From contig NZ_JNAO01000006.1 of assembly GCF_000760035.1 (NCBI RefSeq), positions 1 through 64,000 on the forward strand: DNA of 64,000 nucleotides, in the 5' to 3' direction. The position numbers were made by a program, and so were the translations under genes. Position 1 is the stretch's first letter, and every line of letters begins with the position of its first letter. Shown here piece by piece: positions 47,761 through 56,334 of the stretch. The notes beneath the pieces were generated by a model. The model made no database searches, had not been told where the DNA came from, and was given only the letters and a program-made list of their open reading frames with translations. This DNA comes from Prochlorococcus marinus str. MIT 9314 (GTDB lineage Bacteria; Cyanobacteriota; Cyanobacteriia; PCC-6307; Cyanobiaceae).

Positions 47761-48816
47761 TTACTTTACAGCAGACCATACTTTAGTCATAAAAAAGGAA
47801 TTAGATTTTACATCTTTAAACCCTACTTCCTCTATTTTAGAATCAATGTTCTCTTTTATGTAATCACAATAAAAAGGCTCATGGAAAGATTTATAGAAGT
47901 TTTCCATTACTGATGTAAAATCAGGCGAATCACTTATTTGAATTGAATCAGCTAATACTAATATCCCACCAGGTTCAAGAACTCTAAAAAATTCATTTAA
48001 TACTTTCGCTCTAATTGTTCTAGGTAATTCATGAAATAAGTAAACACAAGAAATGCATTGAAAACTATCATTTTCAAAAGGTAATTCTTCGGCATTACCT
48101 TTTATTAACTGAATTAAATCTCCATCTAAATCGGAAATATATCTACTTGCCTCTTTTAAATATGAATCAGATAAATCAATCCCTGTAATTTTCTGTTTAG
48201 GAAATGCGGATCTTAACTGTTTTAATGTTCTTCCAGATCCGGTCGCCACATCAAGTATTTTTATAGAACTTTTTTTTCTATCGCTAAAAGTTTCAAGTCC
48301 TTCTTTTATTGGCTTAATTATTCTTCTCCTCATTGAATCAGCACTTCCATTGAAAAGTATTTCTACTTGTAGGTCATAAATACTGGCAGAAAAATCTGAT
48401 AAATAACCATCTGTTTGATGATGAAAATTTCTCAAATAATATTGAGGATAATTATCTTTATCAATTGATTTTGGTAGATCATCAAAGTTTTGTTTTCTGC
48501 GTCTATCCCACGTATTAGGCATATCAAGCCAAATTTTAGGATATTGAGTTAGATATCTAAGCCAAGGCTCGTCAAACAATAATTTTTTTGGATATATATT
48601 TTTTTCTGCATCATTCCAATCTTCTTCTCTTAAAATATCCATTGAATTTTGGATTTGCATTAGAAGATCCTTATCTATATCAAAATTTTCAAGCTTCGAA
48701 TCTGGAAGAATAAAATTCATCAATCTTGAACTGATCTGCTTGTGAGCAAAACCTGCAATGCTTTTACTTTGTTGTAGCGTTTTATATGCAATTTTTGAAA
48801 TAGATTCCTTAGCCAT
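47761..48816 (-). CDS. SAM-dependent methyltransferase, class I
   Basis: 351 residues. An N-terminal helical extension (about 1-170) precedes a Rossmann methyltransferase domain with motif I ILDVATGSGRTLKQLRSAF (about 196-214), then ITGIDLSDSYLKEA and CVYLFHELPRTIRAKVLNEF. Homologues are UbiE/COQ5-like in annotation. The substrate cannot be deduced. It lies after glnA on the same strand, separated by a strong terminator, so it probably has its own promoter. Confidence 0.8.
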   Translation of the reverse strand: MAKESISKIAYKTLQQSKSIAGFAHKQISSRLMNFILPDSKLENFDIDKDLLMQIQNSMDILREEDWNDAEKNIYPKKLLFDEPWLRYLTQYPKIWLDMPNTWDRRRKQNFDDLPKSIDKDNYPQYYLRNFHHQTDGYLSDFSASIYDLQVEILFNGSADSMRRRIIKPIKEGLETFSDRKKSSIKILDVATGSGRTLKQLRSAFPKQKITGIDLSDSYLKEASRYISDLDGDLIQLIKGNAEELPFENDSFQCISCVYLFHELPRTIRAKVLNEFFRVLEPGGILVLADSIQISDSPDFTSVMENFYKSFHEPFYCDYIKENIDSKIEEVGFKDVKSNSFFMTKVWSAVK

Positions 48817-48844
48817 TTTTCAATTTATATATCTATATTCCAAC

Positions 48845-48893
48845 AAAAAAAAAATCAATTTGAGAATATTTTGTGATAATTCTCAAATTGATT
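48845..48893 (-). terminator. Intrinsic terminator of glnA
   Basis: A perfect 15-bp inverted repeat (48853-48867 with 48879-48893) with an 11-base loop is followed on the minus strand by a run of ten T (two shared with the stem) at 48845-48854. It begins 26 bases past the glnA stop. This is the strongest terminator in the window. Confidence 0.85.
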
Positions 48894-48918
48894 AATTTAA
48901 ACGAATGTGTTCCTTTAA

Positions 48919-50340
48919 TTATGCATCGTAATACATGAAGAATTCATGTGGATGAGGCCTTTGTCTTAGTTGTTGTACCTCTTCGTATTTTATATCGATA
49001 AAGTTATCAATAAAATCTTCAGTAAATACACCACCAGCTAATAGATAATCTTTATCTGCTTTAAGCGCATTAAGTGAGTCATTTAGAGATGAAGGCACAG
49101 TATCAATTTTTGCAAGTTCATCAGCTGGAAGTTCAAATAAATCTACATCTACTCCATCACCAGGATCTATTTGATTTTTAATTCCATCAATACCAGCAAG
49201 CATCATTACAGAAAATGCTAAGTAAGGATTTGCAAGCGCGTCACCTGATCTGAATTCTAATCTTTTAGCTTTAGGGCTTGGACCTGTTAAAGGTATTCTT
49301 ACTGCAGCTGATCTATTACCCTCAGAATAAACTAGATTCACAGGTGCTTCGAATCCTGGAACCAATCGTTTATAACTATTTGTAGTTGGGTTAGTAAATG
49401 CTAGGAATGAAGGTGCGTGTTTAAGTATGCCTCCTATGTACCATCTTGCTGTTTGAGATAAATTTGCATATGATCCTTCACCAAAGAATAGTGGCTGTCC
49501 ACTCTTCCATAAACTTTGGTGAACATGCATTCCTGTTCCGTTGTCGTTAAAAACAGGTTTGGGCATAAATGTTGCTGTTTTTCCATATTTTTTCGCAACA
49601 TTTCTTACAACGTATTTATAAGTCATAACGTTATCAGCAGCATTTATTAACGAATCGAATTTCATTCCAAGCTCGTGTTGGCCGGCACCAGCAACTTCAT
49701 GGTGATGTTTTTCTGTAGGGATACCTAATTCACCCATAAGAAGAAGCATCTCAGATCTGATATCTTGCGCAGTATCATTTGGAGCTACTGGAAAATATCC
49801 TTCTTTATATTGTATTTTGTATCCTAAGTTTCCCCCTTCTTCAATTCTCCCTGTATTCCATGGGGCTTCAATAGTGTCTACACTATAAAAACAACCTCCT
49901 TCTTTAGAGTCATATCTAACATCGTCAAATAAAAAGAATTCTGCTTCTGGTCCAAAAAATGCAGTATCTGCTATACCAGTCGAGTCTAAATATTTTAATG
50001 CCTTTTGAGCTAAAGCTCTTGGACATCTATCATAAGGTTCCCCGCTTCTTGGCTCTTGAATAGAGCAAATCATACTTAGAGTTTTATGTTTATAAAAGGG
50101 ATCTATCCAAGCTGTACTTGCATCAGGCACCATTGACATATCCGAGGCATTAATTGCTTTCCAACCTCTTATTGATGAGCCATCAAATGCTAAACCTTCT
50201 GTAAAAGATTCCTCCTCTATCATGTCTGATGTAAGAGTTAAATGTTGCCATTTTCCATGAATATCAGTGAATTTTAAATCGATGAGTTCAATTCCTTCGT
50301 CTTTAATTTGACTTAAAACATCTTGAGGAGATTTAGACAT
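48919..50340 (-). CDS. glnA: Glutamine synthetase type I, GlnA
   Basis: Main ammonium-assimilating enzyme, 473 residues, dodecameric GSI. Signatures are [14 protein letters not shown] near 50-63, [13 protein letters not shown], the ATP region [18 protein letters not shown] and NRSAAVRIP. An NtcA-like site with a -10 at N22 precedes it and a strong terminator follows. It links urea-derived ammonium to glutamine in this organism. Confidence 0.97.
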   Translation of the reverse strand: MSKSPQDVLSQIKDEGIELIDLKFTDIHGKWQHLTLTSDMIEEESFTEGLAFDGSSIRGWKAINASDMSMVPDASTAWIDPFYKHKTLSMICSIQEPRSGEPYDRCPRALAQKALKYLDSTGIADTAFFGPEAEFFLFDDVRYDSKEGGCFYSVDTIEAPWNTGRIEEGGNLGYKIQYKEGYFPVAPNDTAQDIRSEMLLLMGELGIPTEKHHHEVAGAGQHELGMKFDSLINAADNVMTYKYVVRNVAKKYGKTATFMPKPVFNDNGTGMHVHQSLWKSGQPLFFGEGSYANLSQTARWYIGGILKHAPSFLAFTNPTTNSYKRLVPGFEAPVNLVYSEGNRSAAVRIPLTGPSPKAKRLEFRSGDALANPYLAFSVMMLAGIDGIKNQIDPGDGVDVDLFELPADELAKIDTVPSSLNDSLNALKADKDYLLAGGVFTEDFIDNFIDIKYEEVQQLRQRPHPHEFFMYYDA

Positions 50341-50361
50341 AATTTTGTAATACCTTATATG

Positions 50362-50367
50362 AAATTA
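50362..50367 (-). promoter_or_regulatory. -10 element of the glnA promoter
   Basis: The minus strand reads TAATTT (TAN3T), exactly 22 bases after the NtcA-like site. This matches the class II NtcA promoter layout and the same spacing seen before urtA. Transcription would start a few bases on, leaving a very short leader of roughly 15 bases before the ATG at 50340. Confidence 0.6.
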
Positions 50368-50389
50368 ATAACTTGATGATTCTTGTTAT

Positions 50390-50403
50390 GTATCAATGGT
50401 AAC
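50390..50403 (-). promoter_or_regulatory. NtcA-like binding site upstream of glnA
   Basis: The minus strand reads GTTACCATTGATAC, GTT-N8-TAC, one base from GTA-N8-TAC. Followed at N22 by TAATTT. It shares GTTAC and TGATAC with the urtA site. glnA is a classic NtcA target in cyanobacteria. Confidence 0.75.
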
Positions 50404-50410
50404 TTTTTTT

Positions 50411-50443
50411 AAGACTTGATGTCTTCTTTTAGTGTTTCAAGTC
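50411..50443. other. Overlapping inverted repeats between glnA and the aminotransferase gene
   Basis: AAGAC/GTCTT (50411-50415 with 50421-50425) and GACTTGA/TCAAGTC (50413-50419 with 50437-50443) share the same left arm and so are mutually exclusive. ACTTGATG also occurs at 50371-50378. The block lies upstream of both divergent genes. Its role, if any, is unknown. Confidence 0.35.
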
Positions 50444-50498
50444 ATAAGTTTAATAATTGTTAACCAAAATATTTAAATTGAATGAATTTCTTTAAATA

Positions 50499-50521
50499 AA
50501 TATCGCTTATGTGGCGATATT
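50499..50521 (+). other. Hairpin upstream of the aminotransferase gene
   Basis: AATATCGC (50499-50506) and GCGATATT (50514-50521) flank a 7-base loop, 32 bases before the TTG start at 50554. It lacks a following T run, so it is not a standard terminator. It may be an operator or 5' leader stem. Confidence 0.4.
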
Positions 50522-50553
50522 AGTTTAATTTAAAAGTAATTGAATGTAATGCT

Positions 50554-51738
50554 TTGACAGAAGCAAAACTTATTTCGGCTTTAAATGAAGAGAATTTATC
50601 TCATTTCCCAAAGACTTATGTTCCCTCTAGACTTTTATTAGGTCCTGGTCCTTCAAACGCACATCCAGAAGTCTTAGGCGCTCTTTCTTTGAATCCTATT
50701 GGACACTTAGATGAAGCATATATTTCATTGATGTCCGATGTTCAACAACTTCTAAGATATACCTGGCAATGCAATAATCGTCTGACTCTTCCAATGAGTG
50801 GTACTGGAAGTGCAGCTATGGAAGCATCAATAGCTAATTTTATAGAGGAAGGAGAAAAAATTCTCATAGCTAAAAAAGGATATTTTGGAGACAGACTTGT
50901 TGATATGGCAACAAGATATAAAGCAGATGTATCTGTTATTGAAAAACCTTGGGGTGAATCCTTTTCTTATGAAGAAATCAAGTATGAAATAGAAACTAAA
51001 AAACCAGCAATTTTTGCTATTGTCCATGCTGAAACATCAAGTGGTGTTTTACAACCTCTTGATGGTATTGGGGATGTATGTAGAAAAAATAACTGCTTAT
51101 TTTTAGTTGATGCAGTTACTTCTCTTGGAGCTCTAGAATTATTGATTGACGAATGGAATATTGATTTAGCATACAGTTGTAGTCAAAAGGGATTAAGTTG
51201 CCCCCCCGGATTAAGCCCTTTTACGATGAATAAAAGAGCTGAAGAAAAACTAAGTTCAAGAAAAACAAAGGTACCTAACTGGTATTTAGATTTATCTCTA
51301 TTAAATAAATATTGGGGTTCTGATCGTGTTTACCATCATACTGCCCCTGTAAACATGAATTTTGCTATTCGTGAAGGTTTACGATTAATTGCGAATGAAG
51401 GTTTAGAAAATGTTTGGAATAGGCACAATACTAATGCAAAGAAATTGTGGAATGGGTTAGAAAGGCTTGGAATGGAATTACATGTATCAGAGGATTATAG
51501 ATTGCCAACTTTAACCACAGTTAAAATACCTCCAGCAGTTGATGGTGATGGTTTTAGAAATCATCTTTTAAGAAACTTTGGAATAGAAATAGGAAATGGA
51601 CTTGGAGAATTGTCTGGTAAGGTATGGCGCATAGGATTAATGGGCTTTAACTCAAGCGAGGAGAATGTTGATAGATTATTAAATCTATTTGATACTGAGT
51701 TAAAAAAATATTCTATTTTTGAGTCCTCAACTTTTTAA
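50554..51738 (+). CDS. Serine/alanine-glyoxylate aminotransferase (class V)
   Basis: 394-residue PLP enzyme with Lys212 in YSCSQKGLSCPPGLSP as the expected Schiff-base residue and LVDAVTSLGAL upstream. Related proteins transaminate glyoxylate to glycine in photorespiration using serine or alanine as donor. Specificity is not decided by sequence. It starts with TTG 50554 and diverges from glnA. It overlaps the end of the opposing tadA by 26 bases. Confidence 0.88.
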   Translation: MTEAKLISALNEENLSHFPKTYVPSRLLLGPGPSNAHPEVLGALSLNPIGHLDEAYISLMSDVQQLLRYTWQCNNRLTLPMSGTGSAAMEASIANFIEEGEKILIAKKGYFGDRLVDMATRYKADVSVIEKPWGESFSYEEIKYEIETKKPAIFAIVHAETSSGVLQPLDGIGDVCRKNNCLFLVDAVTSLGALELLIDEWNIDLAYSCSQKGLSCPPGLSPFTMNKRAEEKLSSRKTKVPNWYLDLSLLNKYWGSDRVYHHTAPVNMNFAIREGLRLIANEGLENVWNRHNTNAKKLWNGLERLGMELHVSEDYRLPTLTTVKIPPAVDGDGFRNHLLRNFGIEIGNGLGELSGKVWRIGLMGFNSSEENVDRLLNLFDTELKKYSIFESSTF

Positions 51739-52228
51739 ACCATAGCTGTAAAATTTGACTGCATTCATCTTCTAAAATACCCCCTATAATTTCCATTTTG
51801 TGATGAGCACTTTCATGTTTTGATAGGTCAATTGAGCCCCCCAATCCACCTCTTTTCTTATCGTAAGCCCCGAAGATAACTTTACCCATCCGTGCTTGAA
51901 TAAGAGCAGAGGAGCACATAGTACAAGGTTCTAGATTTGTGATAATAGTACATTCGTTAAATCTCCAATCATTTTTTATTAAAGATGCCTGCCTAAGTGC
52001 CATTATCTCAGCATGACCTAATGGGTCTTTATTTATGTTCCTCCTGTTAACCCCTCTCCCGATACATCTTCCTCTCTCATCTAAAATTATTGAACAGATT
52101 GGTAACTCAACTTTTCCAATTTCTTTTGATCTTCTTAATATCGAATTCATCCACGAAGTGTAATTTGAATTATTTGTTTTTTTTGGTTGATCTTTATTTC
52201 TATTTCTATTTTCAAAAATATATCTCAT
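51713..52228 (-). CDS. tadA: tRNA-specific adenosine deaminase TadA
   Basis: Makes inosine at the wobble base of tRNA-Arg(ACG), 171 residues. The zinc site is complete: His72-Ala-Glu74 in GHAEIMALRQA, and Cys102/Cys105 in EPCTMCSSALIQARMGKV. GSIDLSKHESAHHK is in the usual C-terminal position. A short polar N-terminal extension precedes the fold. It diverges from the PLP decarboxylase gene. Confidence 0.92.
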   Translation of the reverse strand: MRYIFENRNRNKDQPKKTNNSNYTSWMNSILRRSKEIGKVELPICSIILDERGRCIGRGVNRRNINKDPLGHAEIMALRQASLIKNDWRFNECTIITNLEPCTMCSSALIQARMGKVIFGAYDKKRGGLGGSIDLSKHESAHHKMEIIGGILEDECSQILQLWFKKLRTQK

Positions 52229-52271
52229 TTACCAATATTGAGAATAGAATTACTAATAGATATCTTATCTG

Positions 52272-53657
52272 ATGGCTGAAGATTTAATTAATAATAAAGA
52301 TATATATTTCCCCTCAAATTTAGGGACAAATGACAAATTGATTACTCTTCTGAATAGAGCAAGTCAAATTCTTTGTGACTGGTTCTCTAAAGCTGATAAA
52401 AATGGTCCTTTACCTTTTGACGAGAATTTCAAGTGCATTATGCCTGCAAAAGATGGTAACTCTGAAGAAGATTTGTTTTCTGAGATTGAATCTCTTTTGA
52501 ATAATTCATTTAATCCCGTTCACCCTGGATCACTAGCTCACCTTGATCCCCCACCTTTAATTTTCTCTATTTTGGGAGATTTAATTGCTGCTGGTTTAAA
52601 TAATAATCTCCTCGCTTACGAGTTATCACCAAGTGTAACTTTGCTTGAGGAATCATTATGCAAATGGTTTGCCAAAAAAATAGGATTTAATGATCTCTCA
52701 GGTGGTATAGCTGCTAGCGGAGGTACATTAAGTAATCTTAATGCTCTTATAGCAGCTAGAAAAAATGCTGGATTAGCTACAAATCCTAATTCTGTATTAC
52801 TTGTAAGTGAAGATGCTCATTCTTCCTTCGTTAAATGTATAAGAGTAATGGGTCTTGATACTACCAATCTAGTCAGGATTAAATCTGATAATCAAGGTAG
52901 TATGGACATAAACGATCTCAGAAAGTCTTTAGATAAATGTAAAACAGAAAATAAAAAAATTTTTGCTATTGTTGCCACTCTTGGGACAACTGTAAGAGGA
53001 GCCATTGATCCTATTAAAGAAATAAGTGAAATATGCAAAGAAAGAAATATATGGCTACATATCGATGGCTCTATTGGAGGGATTTTTGCTATAACCTCTA
53101 TTCCAATAGAAGGTCTAAATAATATTAGTCAGGCTAATTCGATAACGATAAATCCGCAAAAAATCATTGGCATTACAAAGACTTCATCTTTGTTATTGGT
53201 TTCAAATATGAGCACTTTAGAAAAAACTTTTAATACAGGACTACCATATATATCATCTAAAGAAAATATTATAAATAGAGGAGAAATTGGTATACAAGGT
53301 TCAAGGCCTGCAGAGGTTATCAAACTATGGCTTGGGTTACGTTTTTTAGGTCTGAACGGAATAGAAAATATATTAAAATCTTCAATTAAAAGAAAAGATT
53401 TTTTTATAAAAAATATTTGTAAGAATAAATTTGATATATATTCAGGTCCTCTTCATATTGTTTCATTTATACCAAAGAAACTTGAGCCAGAAGACTCTGA
53501 TAAATGGACTCAAACTAAAGTTAATGAACTTATTAATAATAATTTTATGCTTTCTAGACCAAAATTTAAAGGTAGATATTTTTTAAGGGTTGTCATGGGA
53601 AATTACAATACAAAGGAATCTCACATTGAAGAACTTTTGAGACTTTTAGATACCTAA
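52272..53657 (+). CDS. Group II pyridoxal-phosphate decarboxylase
   Basis: 461 residues, fold type I of the glutamate/DABA/aromatic amino acid decarboxylase group. HPGSLAHLDPPPL, the PLP-phosphate region ASGGTLSNLNALIAARKNAG, HIDGSIGG (Asp265) and Lys297 in ITINPQKIIGIT. The usual HKW around the lysine is replaced by PQK, so substrate preference may differ from characterised enzymes. The true amino acid substrate is unknown. Confidence 0.85.
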   Translation: MAEDLINNKDIYFPSNLGTNDKLITLLNRASQILCDWFSKADKNGPLPFDENFKCIMPAKDGNSEEDLFSEIESLLNNSFNPVHPGSLAHLDPPPLIFSILGDLIAAGLNNNLLAYELSPSVTLLEESLCKWFAKKIGFNDLSGGIAASGGTLSNLNALIAARKNAGLATNPNSVLLVSEDAHSSFVKCIRVMGLDTTNLVRIKSDNQGSMDINDLRKSLDKCKTENKKIFAIVATLGTTVRGAIDPIKEISEICKERNIWLHIDGSIGGIFAITSIPIEGLNNISQANSITINPQKIIGITKTSSLLLVSNMSTLEKTFNTGLPYISSKENIINRGEIGIQGSRPAEVIKLWLGLRFLGLNGIENILKSSIKRKDFFIKNICKNKFDIYSGPLHIVSFIPKKLEPEDSDKWTQTKVNELINNNFMLSRPKFKGRYFLRVVMGNYNTKESHIEELLRLLDT

Positions 53658-53660
53658 CTT

Positions 53661-53798
53661 ATGAATATGGGCAGACCAAAAATTATTGCAATAGTAACAG
53701 GTTTTATATCTATAGCTATTTGTATTGCTTATTTACTCTTAATAACCATCTTTGATTTCAGAACTTATCTAAATGATCAATTATCCAATTTTACATAG
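53661..53798 (+). CDS. Small single-helix membrane protein, 45 aa
   Basis: ATG 53661 to TAG 53798. One helix (IIAIVTGFISIAICIAYLLL) sits between a short basic N-terminus (MNMGRPK) and a polar tail (DFRTYLNDQLSNFT). It starts 3 bases after the decarboxylase stop and is probably co-transcribed. The 3' end overlaps the opposing GTPase gene by 8 bases. Function unknown. Confidence 0.55.
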   Translation: MNMGRPKIIAIVTGFISIAICIAYLLLITIFDFRTYLNDQLSNFT

Positions 53799-55290
53799 TA
53801 AATGGAGGCAAACTTTTATTTGATTTAAAATATTTTTTCATTTCAATTTTTGAAATAGCTTCACTTACGAAGTTGTTTAAAATGTCCTCTCTCTTACTTA
53901 TTCTATAGATCTTATCTACTACTACTTGGATTCCTCCATCTCCCCAATCTTGCCCATTTTTAAAATATTCAATCAAACTTAGTCCTACTATTCTTATTAA
54001 CCAACCTGCTGTAACTGATTGTATAGATTTAGATAATATAATTTTAGTCAAGCTTGTAGCTAAAGCAGTGGAAAGAATGGCGAGCCCCCCTTTTAGTATT
54101 CCTTGTTTAGCCAATGCGCTTAGCAATGAAGTCGCTAAATCTTTTGCATCTTTTTTTGTAAGCTTTATTTCGTATATTTTTGACAATTCCATTATCATTT
54201 GAAGGTTTACTGAGGTAGTAGTAAGGAAATCAACAGCTGGTAATGGATTAACTAGTATTACCCCGCCAGTTATCCACATATATTTATTAATAACTTTATT
54301 TGACATTAAATATCTTTGTTCTTGCACGAAATTTTTACTTTTCATACCTAACTTATTTGAGCGAAAAAGAATATTATCCGCCAATAACTCTTCACCATTA
54401 TTATCGAGAGTTTCAATTATTTCTCTAAATAAACTTCCTACCTCTGGAACTAAATTTAAAGCATCGGATTTTATATAGGGAGATTTTTGAGGTACAGCAA
54501 TTGTTTGAACAACAGAAATTTTATTTTTTCTAGCGGAAGTTATAGAAATTATATTTTCTTTGATGAGGTTATTTTCATCTTTAGACCTTAAATCACATTT
54601 ATTTAGAACTATTATTATTTTTTTTCTTAATTTTAATAATTCTTTAATTAAATAATTCTCGTATTTATTTATGTCCTGATCTAACACAAAGAGAACTAAG
54701 TCGGAATTTGATGCTTGTATAATTGTTGCTTTTTCTCTTTCTTCTCCTAATTTAGATGGTTCGAATAAACCCGGAGTATCAACTATATTAATGTTTCTTT
54801 TTAAAATTGGGATGCGAATTTTATAGCTATTAATTTGCTTTGTTGTACCAATTTTTGCTGAAGTTTGTCCGACAATATTTTTTAATAAAGATCTTGCTAT
54901 AGATGTTTTTCCTGAGGAACCTGCTCCAAAAAGAGTTACTTTATAATCTCCTGTTTTTAATTGGGACTCTAGTTTGTTTTTTTGGTAATTTAAAATTTCA
55001 ACTTTTACTTTATCGTTAATTTTTTTATTAATTTTCTCGACCCCTTCCAAACTTATCTTGGCAGCACCATATGTATTTTTGAATGAAAGTTTATTTTTTT
55101 TATTTTTATATATAACTTTATAAACTATTTTTTTAAATAATTTTTTATCAATATTATAAAAGATATAAATAAATACTATTAAAAATATAAGGGTATAAAT
55201 ATTTACTAACCTTATAAATATCGAAAATAAAATATATATAAATAATATTGATAATATATATTTTATATACTTTAATTTCAAGAAATTCAT
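53791..55290 (-). CDS. Membrane-anchored GTPase with C-terminal DUF697-like region
   Basis: 499 residues from ATG 55290, which follows the lspA stop by one base. Two N-terminal helices, then a TRAFAC GTPase domain: G1 GAGSSGKT (122-129), G3 DTPG (171-174), G4 NKCD (230-233). The C-terminal half has hydrophobic helices (VILVNPLPAVDFLTTTSVNL, then GLAILSTALATSL) like the DUF697/YcjF region. The cellular role is unknown. A longer in-frame start at 55359 would lie inside lspA. Confidence 0.82.
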   Translation of the reverse strand: MNFLKLKYIKYILSILFIYILFSIFIRLVNIYTLIFLIVFIYIFYNIDKKLFKKIVYKVIYKNKKNKLSFKNTYGAAKISLEGVEKINKKINDKVKVEILNYQKNKLESQLKTGDYKVTLFGAGSSGKTSIARSLLKNIVGQTSAKIGTTKQINSYKIRIPILKRNINIVDTPGLFEPSKLGEEREKATIIQASNSDLVLFVLDQDINKYENYLIKELLKLRKKIIIVLNKCDLRSKDENNLIKENIISITSARKNKISVVQTIAVPQKSPYIKSDALNLVPEVGSLFREIIETLDNNGEELLADNILFRSNKLGMKSKNFVQEQRYLMSNKVINKYMWITGGVILVNPLPAVDFLTTTSVNLQMIMELSKIYEIKLTKKDAKDLATSLLSALAKQGILKGGLAILSTALATSLTKIILSKSIQSVTAGWLIRIVGLSLIEYFKNGQDWGDGGIQVVVDKIYRISKREDILNNFVSEAISKIEMKKYFKSNKSLPPFTM

Positions 55291-55291
55291 T

Positions 55292-55750
55292 TTATCGATT
55301 ATTTTTAAAAATGTTATACAGTAAAAAAATGAACCCAATATTAATAGATATATCAGCAATATTAAATACTGGAAAATTTATAATATTTAAGTTTATAAAA
55401 TCAACCACAAAACCCTTATATATCCTATCTATTCCATTACCAATAGTTCCACCAAGTATAAAACTGTAAGAATATAGATCGAATTGGTTTAAAGTATTTT
55501 TCCTAAATATTAAATGAATAAGTAATATTGAAAACAAAATACTTATTAAAGATAAAAATATTCTACTACCACTAAATATGTTAAATGCTGCCCCGTAATT
55601 TTTTACAAAGTCTAATTTGAATAAAAGAAAATCTTTATTAATAAATAATTTTTTATTATAAAACATTAAATATTTCGTAAATTGATCTATTAGAACAATA
55701 AAAATACTGATAGATAAAAAATATATTTTTGTTTGTATTTTATTAATCAT
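55292..55750 (-). CDS. lspA: Lipoprotein signal peptidase LspA
   Basis: Signal peptidase II that cleaves lipid-modified prolipoproteins such as UrtA, 152 residues and four helices. Catalytic aspartates are Asp109 in GNGIDRIYKG and Asp133 in FNIADISIN. The start overlaps the bioY stop by one base, so bioY, lspA and the GTPase form a coupled operon. Confidence 0.93.
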   Translation of the reverse strand: MINKIQTKIYFLSISIFIVLIDQFTKYLMFYNKKLFINKDFLLFKLDFVKNYGAAFNIFSGSRIFLSLISILFSILLIHLIFRKNTLNQFDLYSYSFILGGTIGNGIDRIYKGFVVDFINLNIINFPVFNIADISINIGFIFLLYNIFKNNR

Positions 55751-56319
55751 TATTTACTACGTTTTAAACGTTCTATTGGTTTAATAAGTAATAAAAGTGG
55801 GAAAAGCATTAAAAAATGATATCCAATCTTACCTAATGAGTACCTCCCTAAATTATATAAAAATAAATTAAATTGACTGTAGAGTATAACTTGAATGAAG
55901 TTGTAAAATATTCCAGTTAAATGCATAGCGGCTATTGCTAAAAATCCATTTTTTAAAAAGTTTCCAATGCTTATTTTATTTCTATTATTTAAATTATCAA
56001 TTATTTTTATTAATGGATATAAACCTAATAAATAACCAAAATTTGGAGTGAGCAAATAACCTATTGAACCTCCTTGATGAAAGGCAGGAAATATAAATAC
56101 CCCCAAAATTATATACATGGAAAATGCTCTGAAAACAACTTTTTTATGAAATATAAGTGTTAATAAAATTATGGTCGGAATTTGCCATGTGATAGGCAAA
56201 TCAAAGTTATTACTAGATTTATATATAAAAGGTAGTGGTATATAAACAGGTAACATTGAAGTTATTACTAGTGATTGAAGACTCACCAGTATCTCAATTA
56301 ATTTATAAAAATTGAGCAT
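55750..56319 (-). CDS. bioY: Biotin transporter S-component BioY
   Basis: 189-residue membrane protein with about six helices. PVYIPLPFIYKSSNNFDLPITWQ and the segment FHQGGSIGYLLTPNFGYLLG match the BioY family, the substrate-capture unit of ECF-type vitamin transporters. No bioM/bioN ATPase or EcfT is next to it, so it may work alone or with a shared energy module. Confidence 0.85.
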   Translation of the reverse strand: MLNFYKLIEILVSLQSLVITSMLPVYIPLPFIYKSSNNFDLPITWQIPTIILLTLIFHKKVVFRAFSMYIILGVFIFPAFHQGGSIGYLLTPNFGYLLGLYPLIKIIDNLNNRNKISIGNFLKNGFLAIAAMHLTGIFYNFIQVILYSQFNLFLYNLGRYSLGKIGYHFLMLFPLLLLIKPIERLKRSK

Positions 56320-56334
56320 TATTATAAATTTAAT

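Noticed and set aside
55291-55359. Upstream extension of the GTPase start to 55359
   Set aside because: It would lie inside lspA. The ATG at 55290 directly follows the lspA stop and fits translational coupling.
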